DNA from: Pseudomonadota bacterium
GTDB lineage: Bacteria; Pseudomonadota; Gammaproteobacteria; Steroidobacterales; Steroidobacteraceae
DNA length: 53,478 bases
NCBI GenBank assembly: GCA_025357635.1
Contig: JANXOV010000140.1
Location: 1 to 53,478 of the forward strand
Direction: 5' to 3'
Position 1 is the stretch's first letter. Every line of letters begins with the position of its first letter. Of this stretch, positions 34,372-43,787 are shown one piece after another. The notes beneath the pieces are model-generated. The model made no database searches. It was not told the DNA's origin and was given only the letters and a program-made list of their open reading frames with translations. The position numbers were made by a program, and so were the translations under genes.

Positions 34372-35070
34372 ATGCTTGAAATGCAAAACGTGGTGAAGAT
34401 CTACCGGACCGATCTGATCGAGACCCATGCGCTGCGCGATTTCAATCTGCGCGTCGCGGATGGCGAATTCGTGGCCGTCACCGGACCCAGCGGGTCCGGT
34501 AAAACCACGTTCTTGAACGTGGCGGGGCTGCTGGAGGGGTTCGAGTCCGGCAGCTACCGGCTCGACGGCAAGAATATCGGTGAACTGGATGATGACGCCC
34601 GTTCGCGCACCCGCAATCAGAAGATCGGCTTCATTTTTCAAAGTTTCAATCTGATCCCCGACCTGGACGTGTTCGACAACATCGACGTGCCGCTGCGCTA
34701 CCGCGGCTTCAATGCCGCCGAGCGGCGCAGGCGCATCGAACGGGTGCTGGAACTGGTCGGTCTCGCCTCGCGCGCCAGGCACGTGCCGTCACAGTTGTCC
34801 GGCGGCCAGCAACAGCGCGTGGCGATCGCTCGCGCGCTGGCCGGCGAGCCGCGCTTCCTGCTGGCCGACGAGCCCACCGGCAATCTGGATTCGCTGATGG
34901 CGCGGCAGATCATGGATCTGCTCGAGGAAATCAATTCGCGCGGCACCACCATCATCATGGTGACTCATGATCCGGAACTGGCGAACCGCGCCCACCGCAA
35001 TGTGCATGTCATGGACGGACAGGTGACGGACTTCCACGCATTCGAGTCGCCGCTGGCGGCGGCGGTATAG
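34372..35070 (+). CDS. MacB/LolD-type ABC ATPase (232 aa)
   Basis: Cytosolic nucleotide-binding subunit. Walker A is GPSGSGKTT (about residue 40), Q-loop FIFQSFNLIPDL, signature LSGGQQQRVAIARAL, Walker B FLLADEPTGNLD, His switch MVTHDPEL. The TGNLD end is typical of the LolD/MacB group that powers FtsX-like permeases by mechanotransmission rather than transporting across the membrane. The dimer partners are the next two genes; 4 bp separate it from the first. Confidence 0.95.
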   Translation: MLEMQNVVKIYRTDLIETHALRDFNLRVADGEFVAVTGPSGSGKTTFLNVAGLLEGFESGSYRLDGKNIGELDDDARSRTRNQKIGFIFQSFNLIPDLDVFDNIDVPLRYRGFNAAERRRRIERVLELVGLASRARHVPSQLSGGQQQRVAIARALAGEPRFLLADEPTGNLDSLMARQIMDLLEEINSRGTTIIMVTHDPELANRAHRNVHVMDGQVTDFHAFESPLAAAV

Positions 35071-35074
35071 GCTC

Positions 35075-36385
35075 ATGCTGGCGTACTATTTCCGTCTTGC
35101 GCTGATGAGCATGCGGCGCACGCCCGCGATCACCGCGTTGATGGTCGCCGCGATTGCCATCGGCATCGCCGTGTGCACCGTCAGCCTCACCGTGTATCAC
35201 CTCATGTCGGCTAATCCGATGCACGATCGCAACGACGTGCTGTTCGCGGTCACTGTGGACAGCTGGGACCCGCAGCACGCCTGGGATGACACGCGTCCGA
35301 TACTCGCGCCCAGCGAGTGGACCTATCGCGACGCGACCGCCGTACTGGCGGCGGGCGTGGCCGACCGCATCGCCGTCATGCGCAAGACCGGGTTCACGCT
35401 GGAATCGGGCGCCGGCAAAACGCCGTTCCTGGTGGAAGCGCGGCTGACGACGGGGGATTTTTTCTCCCTGTTCGACGTACCGTTTGAGTACGGCGGCGGC
35501 TGGGACCACAAGGCGGATCGCGATGCGCTGCCGGTGGTCGTGCTGTCGAAAAAGACCAACGAGACGGCCTTTGGCGGCCAGAACAGCGTGGGCAAAGTGC
35601 TCAAGCTCGACAGCCGCGAGTACCGGGTCATCGGCGTGCTCAAGGAGTGGCAGCCGACCCCGAAGTTTTATGATCTTAACAATGGTAACTACGATCCCAT
35701 CGAAGACATCTACGCGCCGTTCGCGCTGGGCGCGCAGCTGCAACTGCAGCCCGGTGGAAACGTCAACTGCTGGAAACCCGAGGAGATCAAGGGCTTCGAG
35801 CAATTCCTGAATTCCGAGTGCATCTGGTTCCAGCTCTGGGTCGAGCTGGGCACGCCGCAGAAGCAGGCGCAGTTCAAGGAGTTCATCGATGGCTACGTCG
35901 CTCATCAAAAGACCCTGGGCCGCTTCCCGCGCCCGTTGAACAATCACCTGTACACGGTCAAGCAATGGCTCGACGTCAACGAAGTCGTCGCCAAGGACAA
36001 CAAGGTGCTGATGGGCCTGGCGTTCATGTTCCTGGCGGTGTGCGTACTCAATGTCGTGGGCCTGCTGCTGGCCAAGTTTCTGGGGCGCGCCAAGATCACC
36101 GCGCTGCGCCGCGCGCTCGGCGCGAGCCGGCGCGAGCTGTTCACACAGCATCTGGTGGAAGTCGGCGCCATCGGCCTTGCCGGGGGAATTCTGGGTCTGG
36201 GTCTGGCGGCACTGGGATTGATGGGCATGCGCCACTTGTATGAGAACTACGATCAGCTGACGCACCTGGACCTGCCCATCGCACTGCTGTCGCTGGGCAT
36301 TTCGATCGCGGCCGGCGCGATGGCCGGCATTTATCCGGCGTGGCGCGTATGCCGCGTGTCGCCGTCGACGTATCTGCGAACCTGA
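35075..36385 (+). CDS. FtsX-like (MacB-type) permease, first of two (436 aa)
   Basis: Type VII ABC permease with four membrane helices: one near the N-terminus (ALMSMRRTPAITALMVAAIA) and three at the C-terminus (FMFLAVCVLNVVGLLLAKFL, then two more). A large periplasmic domain (about 45-290) lies between. The ALRRALGASRRELFTQHL cytosolic loop is the ATPase contact. The periplasmic domain is richer in Trp and Asp than in MacB and has no obvious relation to LolC/E. Half of a heterodimer with the next gene. The stop is 11 bp before that gene's start. Confidence 0.9.
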   Translation: MLAYYFRLALMSMRRTPAITALMVAAIAIGIAVCTVSLTVYHLMSANPMHDRNDVLFAVTVDSWDPQHAWDDTRPILAPSEWTYRDATAVLAAGVADRIAVMRKTGFTLESGAGKTPFLVEARLTTGDFFSLFDVPFEYGGGWDHKADRDALPVVVLSKKTNETAFGGQNSVGKVLKLDSREYRVIGVLKEWQPTPKFYDLNNGNYDPIEDIYAPFALGAQLQLQPGGNVNCWKPEEIKGFEQFLNSECIWFQLWVELGTPQKQAQFKEFIDGYVAHQKTLGRFPRPLNNHLYTVKQWLDVNEVVAKDNKVLMGLAFMFLAVCVLNVVGLLLAKFLGRAKITALRRALGASRRELFTQHLVEVGAIGLAGGILGLGLAALGLMGMRHLYENYDQLTHLDLPIALLSLGISIAAGAMAGIYPAWRVCRVSPSTYLRT

Positions 36386-36396
36386 GGAAGCATTCC

Positions 36397-37599
36397 ATGG
36401 AAATCCGACCGATCCTCTCCGCCATGATGCGCAACCGCTCCGGCGTGCTGCTGGTGGGATTGCAGATCGCGATCACGCTGGCGGTGGCCGCCAATGCCGC
36501 CTTCATCATTCAGCAGCGGCTGGAGAAGATCGGACGGCCCAGTGGCGTCGATGCGGCGAACATGTTCTATGTCTATAGCTATGGATATTCTCCCAGCTAT
36601 GATTCAAAGCCGACGCTGGCCGCGGATCTGGATACACTGCGCCGCCTGCCCGGCGTCCTGGCCGCTTCCAGCACCAACGGCATGCTGTTGTCAGGCGGCG
36701 GCAGCGCGAATTCCTACCAGGCCAGTGCGAATACCAAGGCGCCCCAGATCCCGGGCAATTATTTCGAGATCGGCGAACAAGGGCTCAACGCGTTGGGCGT
36801 CAAACTCGTCGCGGGCCGGAACTTTCGCGCCGATGAGTTGACTTACTCGGGGCTCGACAATCTCTTTCCCAAGCAGATCATCGTTACCCGCACCATGGCC
36901 AAGGCGTTGTTCGGGGATGAGCGCGTCGTCGGCAGGCTGGTCTACAGTCCCACCGGCGACGCCGCTGAAATCATCGGGGTGACGCAGAATATGATGGGAT
37001 CCTGGGTGGACAACCGGCATCCGGAAAACGTGGTGTTTCACCCGATTCTGCAGCGTGGCGCGCGCCTGACCTATATGGTGAGAACAGAGCCCGGACGGCG
37101 CGATGAGCTCATGGCGAGGGCCGAAAAAGCCCTGAGCAAGCCCGGCGACGGCCGCTTCGTGGTCTGGGTTCATTCCCAGGAACACTATATCAAGAACAGC
37201 TATCGCTCGGATCGTCGAATGGTGGTATTTCTGTGGACCATGATCTGCCTCATGGTGGGGGTCACCGCATTGGGCATCGTCGGATTGGCGACATTTCTGG
37301 TCAATGCGCGGCGCAAGCAGATCGGCACGCGGCGCGCCATCGGCGCGCGCCGCATCGACATCGTGCGTTATTTCATGGTTGAGAACGGTCTGCTGACGGC
37401 ATTCGGGGTCATCGCCGGCGCCGGGCTTTCCTTCCTGTTCAGTTACTGGCTGTCCAACATGTTCGCGCTGCCGCCGCTGAAACTGCGCTTCGTGCTGTGG
37501 GGAATCGCCGCGTTGCTGTTGCTGGGACAGATGGCCGTGTTCATTCCGGCGCGCCGCGCCGCAGCGGTGCCGCCGGCCCTCGCCACGCGAACCGTTTAA
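36397..37599 (+). CDS. FtsX-like (MacB-type) permease, second of two (400 aa)
   Basis: Same architecture as its neighbour: helix 1 in LLVGLQIAITLAVAANAAFI (about residues 15-35), a periplasmic domain (about 40-270) and three C-terminal helices starting with WTMICLMVGVTALGIVGLAT. The cytosolic loop RRKQIGTRRAIGARRIDIVR contacts the ATPase. Start ATG at 36397 is preceded by GAGGAAG; an in-frame start at 36340 would overlap the upstream gene and adds no family sequence. Together with the first permease it probably forms the heterodimer that works with the adaptor. Confidence 0.9.
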   Translation: MEIRPILSAMMRNRSGVLLVGLQIAITLAVAANAAFIIQQRLEKIGRPSGVDAANMFYVYSYGYSPSYDSKPTLAADLDTLRRLPGVLAASSTNGMLLSGGGSANSYQASANTKAPQIPGNYFEIGEQGLNALGVKLVAGRNFRADELTYSGLDNLFPKQIIVTRTMAKALFGDERVVGRLVYSPTGDAAEIIGVTQNMMGSWVDNRHPENVVFHPILQRGARLTYMVRTEPGRRDELMARAEKALSKPGDGRFVVWVHSQEHYIKNSYRSDRRMVVFLWTMICLMVGVTALGIVGLATFLVNARRKQIGTRRAIGARRIDIVRYFMVENGLLTAFGVIAGAGLSFLFSYWLSNMFALPPLKLRFVLWGIAALLLLGQMAVFIPARRAAAVPPALATRTV

Positions 37600-37609
37600 G
37601 GGAAACTTT

Positions 37610-38983
37610 ATGAGCGAATCCAGGCAGACGGTACTGATCATCGACGACAACGACGCAGTGCGCACGGCGCTCGAGGTGTTGCTTTCGCTGCATGGTCTGC
37701 GCGCGGTGGGCGTGGCGAGTCCCGAAGGCGGACTGGCGCGGCTGCAGGATGGCGGCATCGATGTCGTGGTGCAGGACATGAACTTCACCCGCGACACCAC
37801 TTCGGGCAGCGAGGGTGTGCAGCTGTTTCACCAGATCCGCGCGAATCACCCACAGATTCCCATCATCTTGCTCACCGCCTGGTCGCATCTGGAAACCGCG
37901 GTCGAGTTGGTGAAGGCCGGCGCCGCCGACTATGTCAGCAAGCCCTGGGACGATGCACGGTTGCTGACCAGTCTGCGCAATCTGTTGCAGCTCAAGCGAG
38001 TCTCAGGCGAATATGCGGCGCTGGAACGGGAACGCCGCGAGGCGCGCAATGCGCTGGCCGCTCACTTCAATCTCTGTGGCGCCGTGTATGAAAGCGACCA
38101 GATGCATGCGCTGGTGCAGATGGCGACGCAGGTGGCGCGCTCCGATGTGCCGGTGCTGATCACCGGGCCGAACGGCGCCGGCAAGGAAATCCTGGCTGAA
38201 ATCGTCCAGGCGAATTCGAGCGTACAGCGCGGCCCCTTCGTCCGGGTCAATGTCAGTGCGTTGCCGGCGGACCTGGTTGAAAGCGAATTGTTCGGTGCCG
38301 AGGCCGGCGCCTACACCGGCGCCACCTATGCGCGCACGGGACGATTCGAGGCGGCCGACGGCGGCACTTTGTTCCTGGATGAGATCGGCAACCTGTCGAT
38401 GAGCGGTCAGGCCAAGCTGCTGCGCGTGCTTCAAACCGGTGAGTTTCAGCGGCTGGGAAGCACGCAGACGCGCAGATCACGGGTGCGCATCATCAGCGCG
38501 ACCAACACCGATCTGCGCGCGGCCATTGCCCGCGGCGCGTTCCGCGAGGACCTGTACTATCGCATCAATGTCATCGAACTGGCGGTCCCGGCCCTGGCGA
38601 ACCGACCCCAGGACATCCTGCCGCTGGCGCGCGCCTTTCTGGGGCCGACGCATCAATTGGATAAAACAGCGGAGGAGGCGTTGAGCGCTCATGCGTGGCC
38701 CGGCAACGTGCGTGAATTGCAGAACGTCATCAAGCGCGCCTGTCTGCTGTCGCCGAACCGCTTCATCACCGCGCAATCACTGGGGCTGGAGACGGCGCCG
38801 TCGGAATTGTGCATGGCGGTGCGCGAGCCGGACCGGCGCGAGATCGAGCGGGCGCTGAACAAGACCGGCGGCGTGGTCGCGCGCGCTGCGCGTGAGCTGG
38901 GATTGAGCCGCCAGGCGCTGTACCGGCGCATGGACCGGCTCGGCATCCGCGAGTCCGCGCCGGCGCCGAACCCGGACTGCTAG
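37610..38983 (+). CDS. sigma-54-dependent NtrC-family response regulator (457 aa)
   Basis: Transcription activator with three domains. The receiver (about 1-125) has the acidic pocket IIDDND and phospho-acceptor Asp56 in VVQDMNF. The AAA+ domain (about 150-385) has Walker A GPNGAGKE, the sigma-54 contact loop in the variant form GAYTGA (usually GAFTGA), Walker B GGTLFLDEIG and the R-finger region YYRINVIELAVPAL. The C-terminal Fis-type helix-turn-helix (about 415-450) contains AARELGLSRQALYRRM. It is expected to be phosphorylated by the downstream kinase and to act on the promoter at 32969, making the operon autoregulated. Confidence 0.95.
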   Translation: MSESRQTVLIIDDNDAVRTALEVLLSLHGLRAVGVASPEGGLARLQDGGIDVVVQDMNFTRDTTSGSEGVQLFHQIRANHPQIPIILLTAWSHLETAVELVKAGAADYVSKPWDDARLLTSLRNLLQLKRVSGEYAALERERREARNALAAHFNLCGAVYESDQMHALVQMATQVARSDVPVLITGPNGAGKEILAEIVQANSSVQRGPFVRVNVSALPADLVESELFGAEAGAYTGATYARTGRFEAADGGTLFLDEIGNLSMSGQAKLLRVLQTGEFQRLGSTQTRRSRVRIISATNTDLRAAIARGAFREDLYYRINVIELAVPALANRPQDILPLARAFLGPTHQLDKTAEEALSAHAWPGNVRELQNVIKRACLLSPNRFITAQSLGLETAPSELCMAVREPDRREIERALNKTGGVVARAARELGLSRQALYRRMDRLGIRESAPAPNPDC

Positions 38984-39009
38984 CGTTTTCGCAGGTACAC
39001 TGTGCAGCA

Positions 39010-40269
39010 ATGCTGCAGCAGCATCCCTTTTTGTTCGCCGCGTTCGCCGCGGTTCTCGCCACGCTCGGCTCAACCGCGCTGATCGTTCGCAAGGCGGGTG
39101 CCCGCAGCCGCAAGCTGCTGCGGGCACTGACCGATGGAATCACCAGCCTACGCGACCGCGATTTCAGCGTCAGCATCGCGGCGGATAAGAGCGACGAATT
39201 CGGCGAATTGATCGGCGCCTACAACAGTCTGGGCGCGGTGATGCGCAGCGAGCGCCAGTCTCTGTACCAGCGCGAACTGCTGCTCGATACGGTGATTCAA
39301 AGCACGCCGCTGGCCCTGGTGCTCACCAACACCAACGGCGCCATCGTGTACAGCAATCTGGCCGCGCGCCAGCTGCTGTTGAAGGGCCGCAAGCTGGAGG
39401 GATTCAGCTTCAACGCCATTCTGGAAAGCGCCCCGGAACCGCTGCGCGAGGCGGTTGCGGGCGGGCAGGACACGCTGTTTTCGATGATGGTGGAGCAGGA
39501 AGCAGAAATCTTCCATCTGTCGCTGCGCCGCTTTGTGCTCAATGCGCAGATTCATCATCTGTATCTGCTCAAGAAGCTGACCCGCGAACTCAATGCGCAG
39601 GAAGTGGCGACATGGAAGAAGGTGATCCGCGTCATCGCGCATGAATTGAACAACTCGCTGGCGCCGATCTCCTCGCTGGCGCATTCGGGCCGGTTGCTGC
39701 TGCAGCGAAACGATGAGGCGCAGTTGCAGCGGGTGTTCAGCACCATCGAAGAGCGCGCGGCGCACCTGCACACGTTCATCGATGGCTACGCACACTTTGC
39801 AAAGTTGCCCAAACCGCGCATTGCGCCGGTGCGGTGGAGCGCATTCCTGCAGCGATTGAGCGATACGGTGGTCTTCGCCGACGATTCGACGGCGCCTCCC
39901 GAGCGATCGCAATTCGATGCGGTGCAACTGGAGCAGGTGCTGATCAACCTCCTCAAGAACTCGCACGAGTCCGGTTCCGCGTCCGGCGATGTGCGCCTGG
40001 AGGTGCGGGCACAGGCGGCCGGCGTCCTGATTCAAGTGCAGGATCGCGGCGCCGGCATGACCACGGCGGTGCTGCAGCAGGCGCTGCTGCCGTTTTACTC
40101 CACCAAGCCCGCAGGCACCGGCCTGGGGCTGACCGTATGCCGCGAGATCATCGAGGCGCACGGCGGACGCATGCATTTGTCCAATCGCGCGGGCGGGGGC
40201 TTGATCGTGAGTCTGTGGCTGCCGGACCGCGAGCCCGGCCTGAGCGATGCAGAGCCAGGCCTTGGGTGA
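39010..40269 (+). CDS. NtrY-like sensor histidine kinase (419 aa)
   Basis: One N-terminal membrane helix (FLFAAFAAVLATLGSTALIV), a HAMP-like stretch, a PAS-like domain (about 95-180), HisKA with phospho-acceptor His211 in VIAHELNNSLAPISSLAHS, and a GHKL ATPase (about 270-405) with N-box LINLLKNSHESG, G1 QDRGAGM, and G2 STKPAGTGLGL. It lacks a large periplasmic loop, so it probably senses a membrane or cytosolic signal. The gene follows the response regulator by 26 bp, and the two form a cognate pair at the end of the efflux operon. Confidence 0.93.
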   Translation: MLQQHPFLFAAFAAVLATLGSTALIVRKAGARSRKLLRALTDGITSLRDRDFSVSIAADKSDEFGELIGAYNSLGAVMRSERQSLYQRELLLDTVIQSTPLALVLTNTNGAIVYSNLAARQLLLKGRKLEGFSFNAILESAPEPLREAVAGGQDTLFSMMVEQEAEIFHLSLRRFVLNAQIHHLYLLKKLTRELNAQEVATWKKVIRVIAHELNNSLAPISSLAHSGRLLLQRNDEAQLQRVFSTIEERAAHLHTFIDGYAHFAKLPKPRIAPVRWSAFLQRLSDTVVFADDSTAPPERSQFDAVQLEQVLINLLKNSHESGSASGDVRLEVRAQAAGVLIQVQDRGAGMTTAVLQQALLPFYSTKPAGTGLGLTVCREIIEAHGGRMHLSNRAGGGLIVSLWLPDREPGLSDAEPGLG

Positions 40270-40314
40270 TCCGGCCGCTATTTCAATGGATCGCGATTGT
40301 CATCAGCTTGCGCT

Positions 40315-40890
40315 TCAAAGGCCAGCTGGCGAATGAACAGTTCCACGCGGGCGCCGTGCTCCAAGACGGCGGGCAAACTCCGCCTGCCATTCGGCGCGGG
40401 TTTTGAATCCCGGCGTTGCCCGGCATCTGGCTTCCGTGGTCTGCCAGATGCACAGATCGTTCTCGGATAGATCGAGCGGCTCCCGCAGAGGCTGCGGCAC
40501 GTACCACGGCGTGTGAACGTAGAGTTCAACGCGATTGCCTTCCGGATCGCGAAAATAGACCGACCAGGACGTGCCATGGTTGATAGGGACGATCTCACTG
40601 ACAGGCCCCGATTGCACGGATGCGTGCAGCGAGCGCAGGTCTGCCAGACTGGACAGGCGGAAGGAGATCTGGTTGATCAGCTCGCCGTCCGCGCCGGCGG
40701 AGCGGCCCGAAACGAGCACAATCTGATGATGCTCGTGCGGATCGCCGCTCAGAAACGTCAACTGACGATCGCCTAGGTTGCCGTGGTCGGTGACCACCAG
40801 GCCGAAGGTCTCACAATAAAAACGCGACATGAGTTCAAGGTCGCGCACGAAAAAACCGAAGTGACTGAACGCGGGAAACGACTCTTGCAT
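40315..40890 (-). CDS. VOC-family (glyoxalase/extradiol dioxygenase-fold) protein (191 aa)
   Basis: Single-domain metalloenzyme fold with betaalphabetabetabeta modules. Likely metal ligands are a His in FSHFGFFVRDLE (residue about 10), a His in EHHQIVLVSG, and a Glu in RDPEGNRVELYVHTPWYV. HTPWYVPQPLREPLDLS is typical of a small subgroup annotated as catechol-dioxygenase-like. The reaction is not known. It lies 22 bp after glgC on the same strand, so it may be cotranscribed with glycogen synthesis, although the family has no role there. Confidence 0.85.
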   Translation of the reverse strand: MQESFPAFSHFGFFVRDLELMSRFYCETFGLVVTDHGNLGDRQLTFLSGDPHEHHQIVLVSGRSAGADGELINQISFRLSSLADLRSLHASVQSGPVSEIVPINHGTSWSVYFRDPEGNRVELYVHTPWYVPQPLREPLDLSENDLCIWQTTEARCRATPGFKTRAEWQAEFARRLGARRPRGTVHSPAGL

Positions 40891-40912
40891 CGGGGCATCC
40901 GCGGGTCGTTGG

Positions 40913-42190
40913 CTACCCTGCAGCCAGCTTGCGCAGCATGTCCTGCGACACCAGCACGACGCCGCGCTTGGTGATGAAAAAGCGCTTGGCGTCCACCGCC
41001 GGATCGACGCCGATCTGCATGCCCTCGGGTATGACGCAGCCCTCGTCGATGATGCAGCGCGTCAGGCCGCAGCGCCGGCCGATGGTGACGCCCGGCATGA
41101 GCACGGCGCCATCGATGTGGCTGCTGTCCTCGATGCGCACGTCGGAGAAGAGCAGGGAGTTCTTCACCATGGCGCCGGAAATAATGCAGCCGCCGGCGAC
41201 CATCGAGTTCACCGCCGTGCCGCGCCGGCCTTCGTCATCGAGCACGAACTTGGCCGGCGGATGCTGCGCTTGGTAGGTCCAGATCGGCCATTGATGGTCG
41301 TAGATGTTGAGTTCAGGGTTCACAGCCACCAGTTCCATGTTCGCTTCGTAGAAAGCGTCCACGTTGCCGACATCGCGCCAGTAGTTCTGCGCGCGCGTTT
41401 CGACATCGTGGAAGGGATAGGCGAACACGCGCGATCGCGCGATGGCGGCGGGAATGATGTTCTTGCCGAAATCGTGACTGGTGTCGGGATTGGCGGCCTC
41501 CTCGGTGAGCAGCTTCTCGAGACGGTCCATGCCGATCACGTAAATGCCCATGGAGGCGCGGGCCAGGTGCTCCAGGCCGATGATCGGGTCCGGCTTTTGC
41601 GGTTTTTCAGAAAACTTCAACACGCGATTGGTGTCATCGGTGGTCATGATGCCAAACTCGTTGGCGCGCTCGATGGGCACGTCGACCACGCCCACGGTGA
41701 TGTCCGCCTCGCATTGCTCGTGGTAGGCGATCTTGGGGCCGTAGTCCATCTTGTAGATGTGATCGCCGGCGAGAATCAGCACGTGTGTCGGATGGTGCGA
41801 GCGCAGAAAGCCCAGATTCTGATACACCGAATCGGCCGTGCCCCGGTACCAATGCGCGCCGACCTGCTGCTGCGCGGGAATGACCTCGACGAACTCGCCG
41901 AATTCGCCGCGCATATAGCCCCAGCCGCGATGAATGTGCTGGATCAAGGACTGGGATTTGTACTGGGTCAGCACCGCAATCTGGCGAATGCCCGAATTGA
42001 CGCAGTTCGAGAGCACGAAGTCGATGATGCGGAACTTGCCGCCGAAAGGCGTGGCCGGCTTGCAGCGGTTGAGCGTCAAGTCCTTGAGGCGCTCGCCGCG
42101 GCCCCCCGCCATGATCACGGCCACCGTGCCGCTGGTCAATCGGCTGACAAATCGCCCGGTGTTGCTTCGCGCGGCTGGCCGCATGATCAA
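40913..42190 (-). CDS. glgC: glucose-1-phosphate adenylyltransferase GlgC (425 aa)
   Basis: Makes ADP-glucose from ATP and glucose 1-phosphate, the committed step of glycogen synthesis. The nucleotidyltransferase domain has VIMAGGRGERLKDLTLNRCK, FGGKFRIIDFVLSNCVNSGI, the substrate region LVLAGDHIYKMDYG and GIYVIGMDRLEKLL. A left-handed beta-helix with VTIGRRCGLTRCIIDEGCVI follows. The N-terminal regulatory Lys/Arg residues are in the K-x-L-x-L-x-R-x-K-P stretch. Divergent from glgA, with about 106 bp between starts. Confidence 0.96.
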   Translation of the reverse strand: MIMRPAARSNTGRFVSRLTSGTVAVIMAGGRGERLKDLTLNRCKPATPFGGKFRIIDFVLSNCVNSGIRQIAVLTQYKSQSLIQHIHRGWGYMRGEFGEFVEVIPAQQQVGAHWYRGTADSVYQNLGFLRSHHPTHVLILAGDHIYKMDYGPKIAYHEQCEADITVGVVDVPIERANEFGIMTTDDTNRVLKFSEKPQKPDPIIGLEHLARASMGIYVIGMDRLEKLLTEEAANPDTSHDFGKNIIPAAIARSRVFAYPFHDVETRAQNYWRDVGNVDAFYEANMELVAVNPELNIYDHQWPIWTYQAQHPPAKFVLDDEGRRGTAVNSMVAGGCIISGAMVKNSLLFSDVRIEDSSHIDGAVLMPGVTIGRRCGLTRCIIDEGCVIPEGMQIGVDPAVDAKRFFITKRGVVLVSQDMLRKLAAG

Positions 42191-42296
42191 ATGGTCACCG
42201 AATGCAGTTCAAACGCCCCTGTTCCGCAGCAAGCCTGACACAGTGGAGCATGCCTTGCATCTCGTTTTGCGCGGGCGTTTGCTAGACTGAAGGCCA

Positions 42297-43751
42297 ATGG
42301 CCGCGCTAAAGCTGTGCATCGTCGCCTCGGAGATGATGCCTTTCGCAAAAACCGGAGGGCTTGCCGACGTGGCCGGTGCGTTGTCGCGTCAACTTGCCTT
42401 TTTGGGCCATGAGGTCCGGGCGTTTGTTCCCTTCTACCGCTCGATACGGGAAAATTTCAAGGACGTGCGCGGCGTGGACGCGGTGCAGGGCGTTCCCATC
42501 GCCATCGGCGCCGACCGGTTCGAGTTCTCACTGCTGGAACTGGACAATGGACGGAAGGGTCCGACGGTCTACTTCATCGACTGCCCCGCCATGTTCTCGC
42601 GCGCCAGCCTGTATACCGAGGATCCGGACGAACACCGGCGCTTCATCCTGTTCAGCCGTGCCGTCCTTGAGTCCTGCCAGCGACTGCGGTATTCCCCGGA
42701 CATAATCCATTGCAATGATTGGCACACCGCGTTCCTGCCGCTGTATCTGAAGAGCGTTTACGCCTGGGATCAGTTGTTCGCACGCTCGCGTTCCGTGCTG
42801 ACCATTCACAACATCGGCTATCAGGGGGAATTTGCGGCCGGGCAGGCCGCAGATCTCGGGTTGGGCTTCAGCGAAAACCGGCTGCAGCAGTCGGACCTGC
42901 GCGCCGGCATCATCAATCCCCTGAAGCACGGCATTGTGTTCGCCGACGCGGTCACCACCGTTAGTCCCACCTATGCACGCGAGATTTGCGTCACGCCACT
43001 GGGGATGGGCATGCAGGATGCGCTGTCGCAGCGGCACGACCCGATCGTGGGCATACTCAACGGGGTCGACTATGAGGAGTGGGATCCGCGCACCGATCCG
43101 CATCTGGAGCATCATTTCCATCTGGCCGACGTGCGCGGCAAGATCCGCAACAAGCGGCGCCTGATCGAGCGCAGCGGGCTGCGCTTCGGCGATTCGGTGC
43201 CGCTCATGAGCATGGTGACGCGCCTGGCCGAGCAGAAGGGCGTCGACCTGCTGTTTGATTCTCTGCCGCCGCTGTTGAATGCGCGGCTGTTCGGGCTCGT
43301 CGTGCTGGGCGCAGGCGAGCGGCGCTACCGGGAATTCTTTGAAACACTGGCGGCGCAGTTTCCCGGGCAGGTGGCCTTTCATAGGGGATACGATGAGCCG
43401 CTGGCGCACCTGATCGAAGCGGGAAGCGACATGTTTTTGATGCCCTCGCGCTATGAGCCCTGCGGTTTGAATCAAATGTACAGCCTGCGCTATGGCACCA
43501 TCCCCATCGTGCGCAAGACTGGCGGTCTGGCCGATTCGGTGCAGCACTTCGACCCGGGCAGCGGCGCCGGCACCGGGGTCGTGTTCGAGCACTATGATGC
43601 GCCGGCGGTGAGCTGGGCCATCAACACGGCGCTGGACTGGTTTGCCGATGCGCCCAGTTGGCGCAAGCTCATGCGCAATGCAATGGCGCAGGATTTCTCC
43701 TGGCAGCATCAGATTCAACAATACGATGCGCTGTACCGGCGTTTGACTTAG
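42297..43751 (+). CDS. glgA: glycogen synthase GlgA (484 aa)
   Basis: GT5 glycosyltransferase that extends alpha-1,4-glucan from ADP-glucose. The N-terminal KTGGLADVAGAL (about residues 18-29) is the ADP-glucose-binding loop. HCNDWHTAFLPLYL, TIHNIGYQGEF, ILNGVDYEEWDP and the C-terminal PSRYEPCGLNQMYSLRYGT and KTGGLADSV motifs are present. Normal length. Divergent from glgC; no branching or debranching enzyme gene is in the window. Confidence 0.97.
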   Translation: MAALKLCIVASEMMPFAKTGGLADVAGALSRQLAFLGHEVRAFVPFYRSIRENFKDVRGVDAVQGVPIAIGADRFEFSLLELDNGRKGPTVYFIDCPAMFSRASLYTEDPDEHRRFILFSRAVLESCQRLRYSPDIIHCNDWHTAFLPLYLKSVYAWDQLFARSRSVLTIHNIGYQGEFAAGQAADLGLGFSENRLQQSDLRAGIINPLKHGIVFADAVTTVSPTYAREICVTPLGMGMQDALSQRHDPIVGILNGVDYEEWDPRTDPHLEHHFHLADVRGKIRNKRRLIERSGLRFGDSVPLMSMVTRLAEQKGVDLLFDSLPPLLNARLFGLVVLGAGERRYREFFETLAAQFPGQVAFHRGYDEPLAHLIEAGSDMFLMPSRYEPCGLNQMYSLRYGTIPIVRKTGGLADSVQHFDPGSGAGTGVVFEHYDAPAVSWAINTALDWFADAPSWRKLMRNAMAQDFSWQHQIQQYDALYRRLT

Positions 43752-43770
43752 GTCCGTGTTGTCCTATGGT
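43743..43770 (+). promoter_or_regulatory. candidate sigma-70 promoter of the Ser/Thr kinase gene
   Basis: TTGACT at 43743-43748, a 16-base spacer and TATGGT at 43765-43770. It overlaps the end of glgA, and the predicted start of transcription is about 10 bases before the kinase ATG, which has GGAGG in front. Pattern match only; readthrough from glgA is the alternative. Confidence 0.35.
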
Positions 43771-43787
43771 TTAGTGCTGGAGGCACG

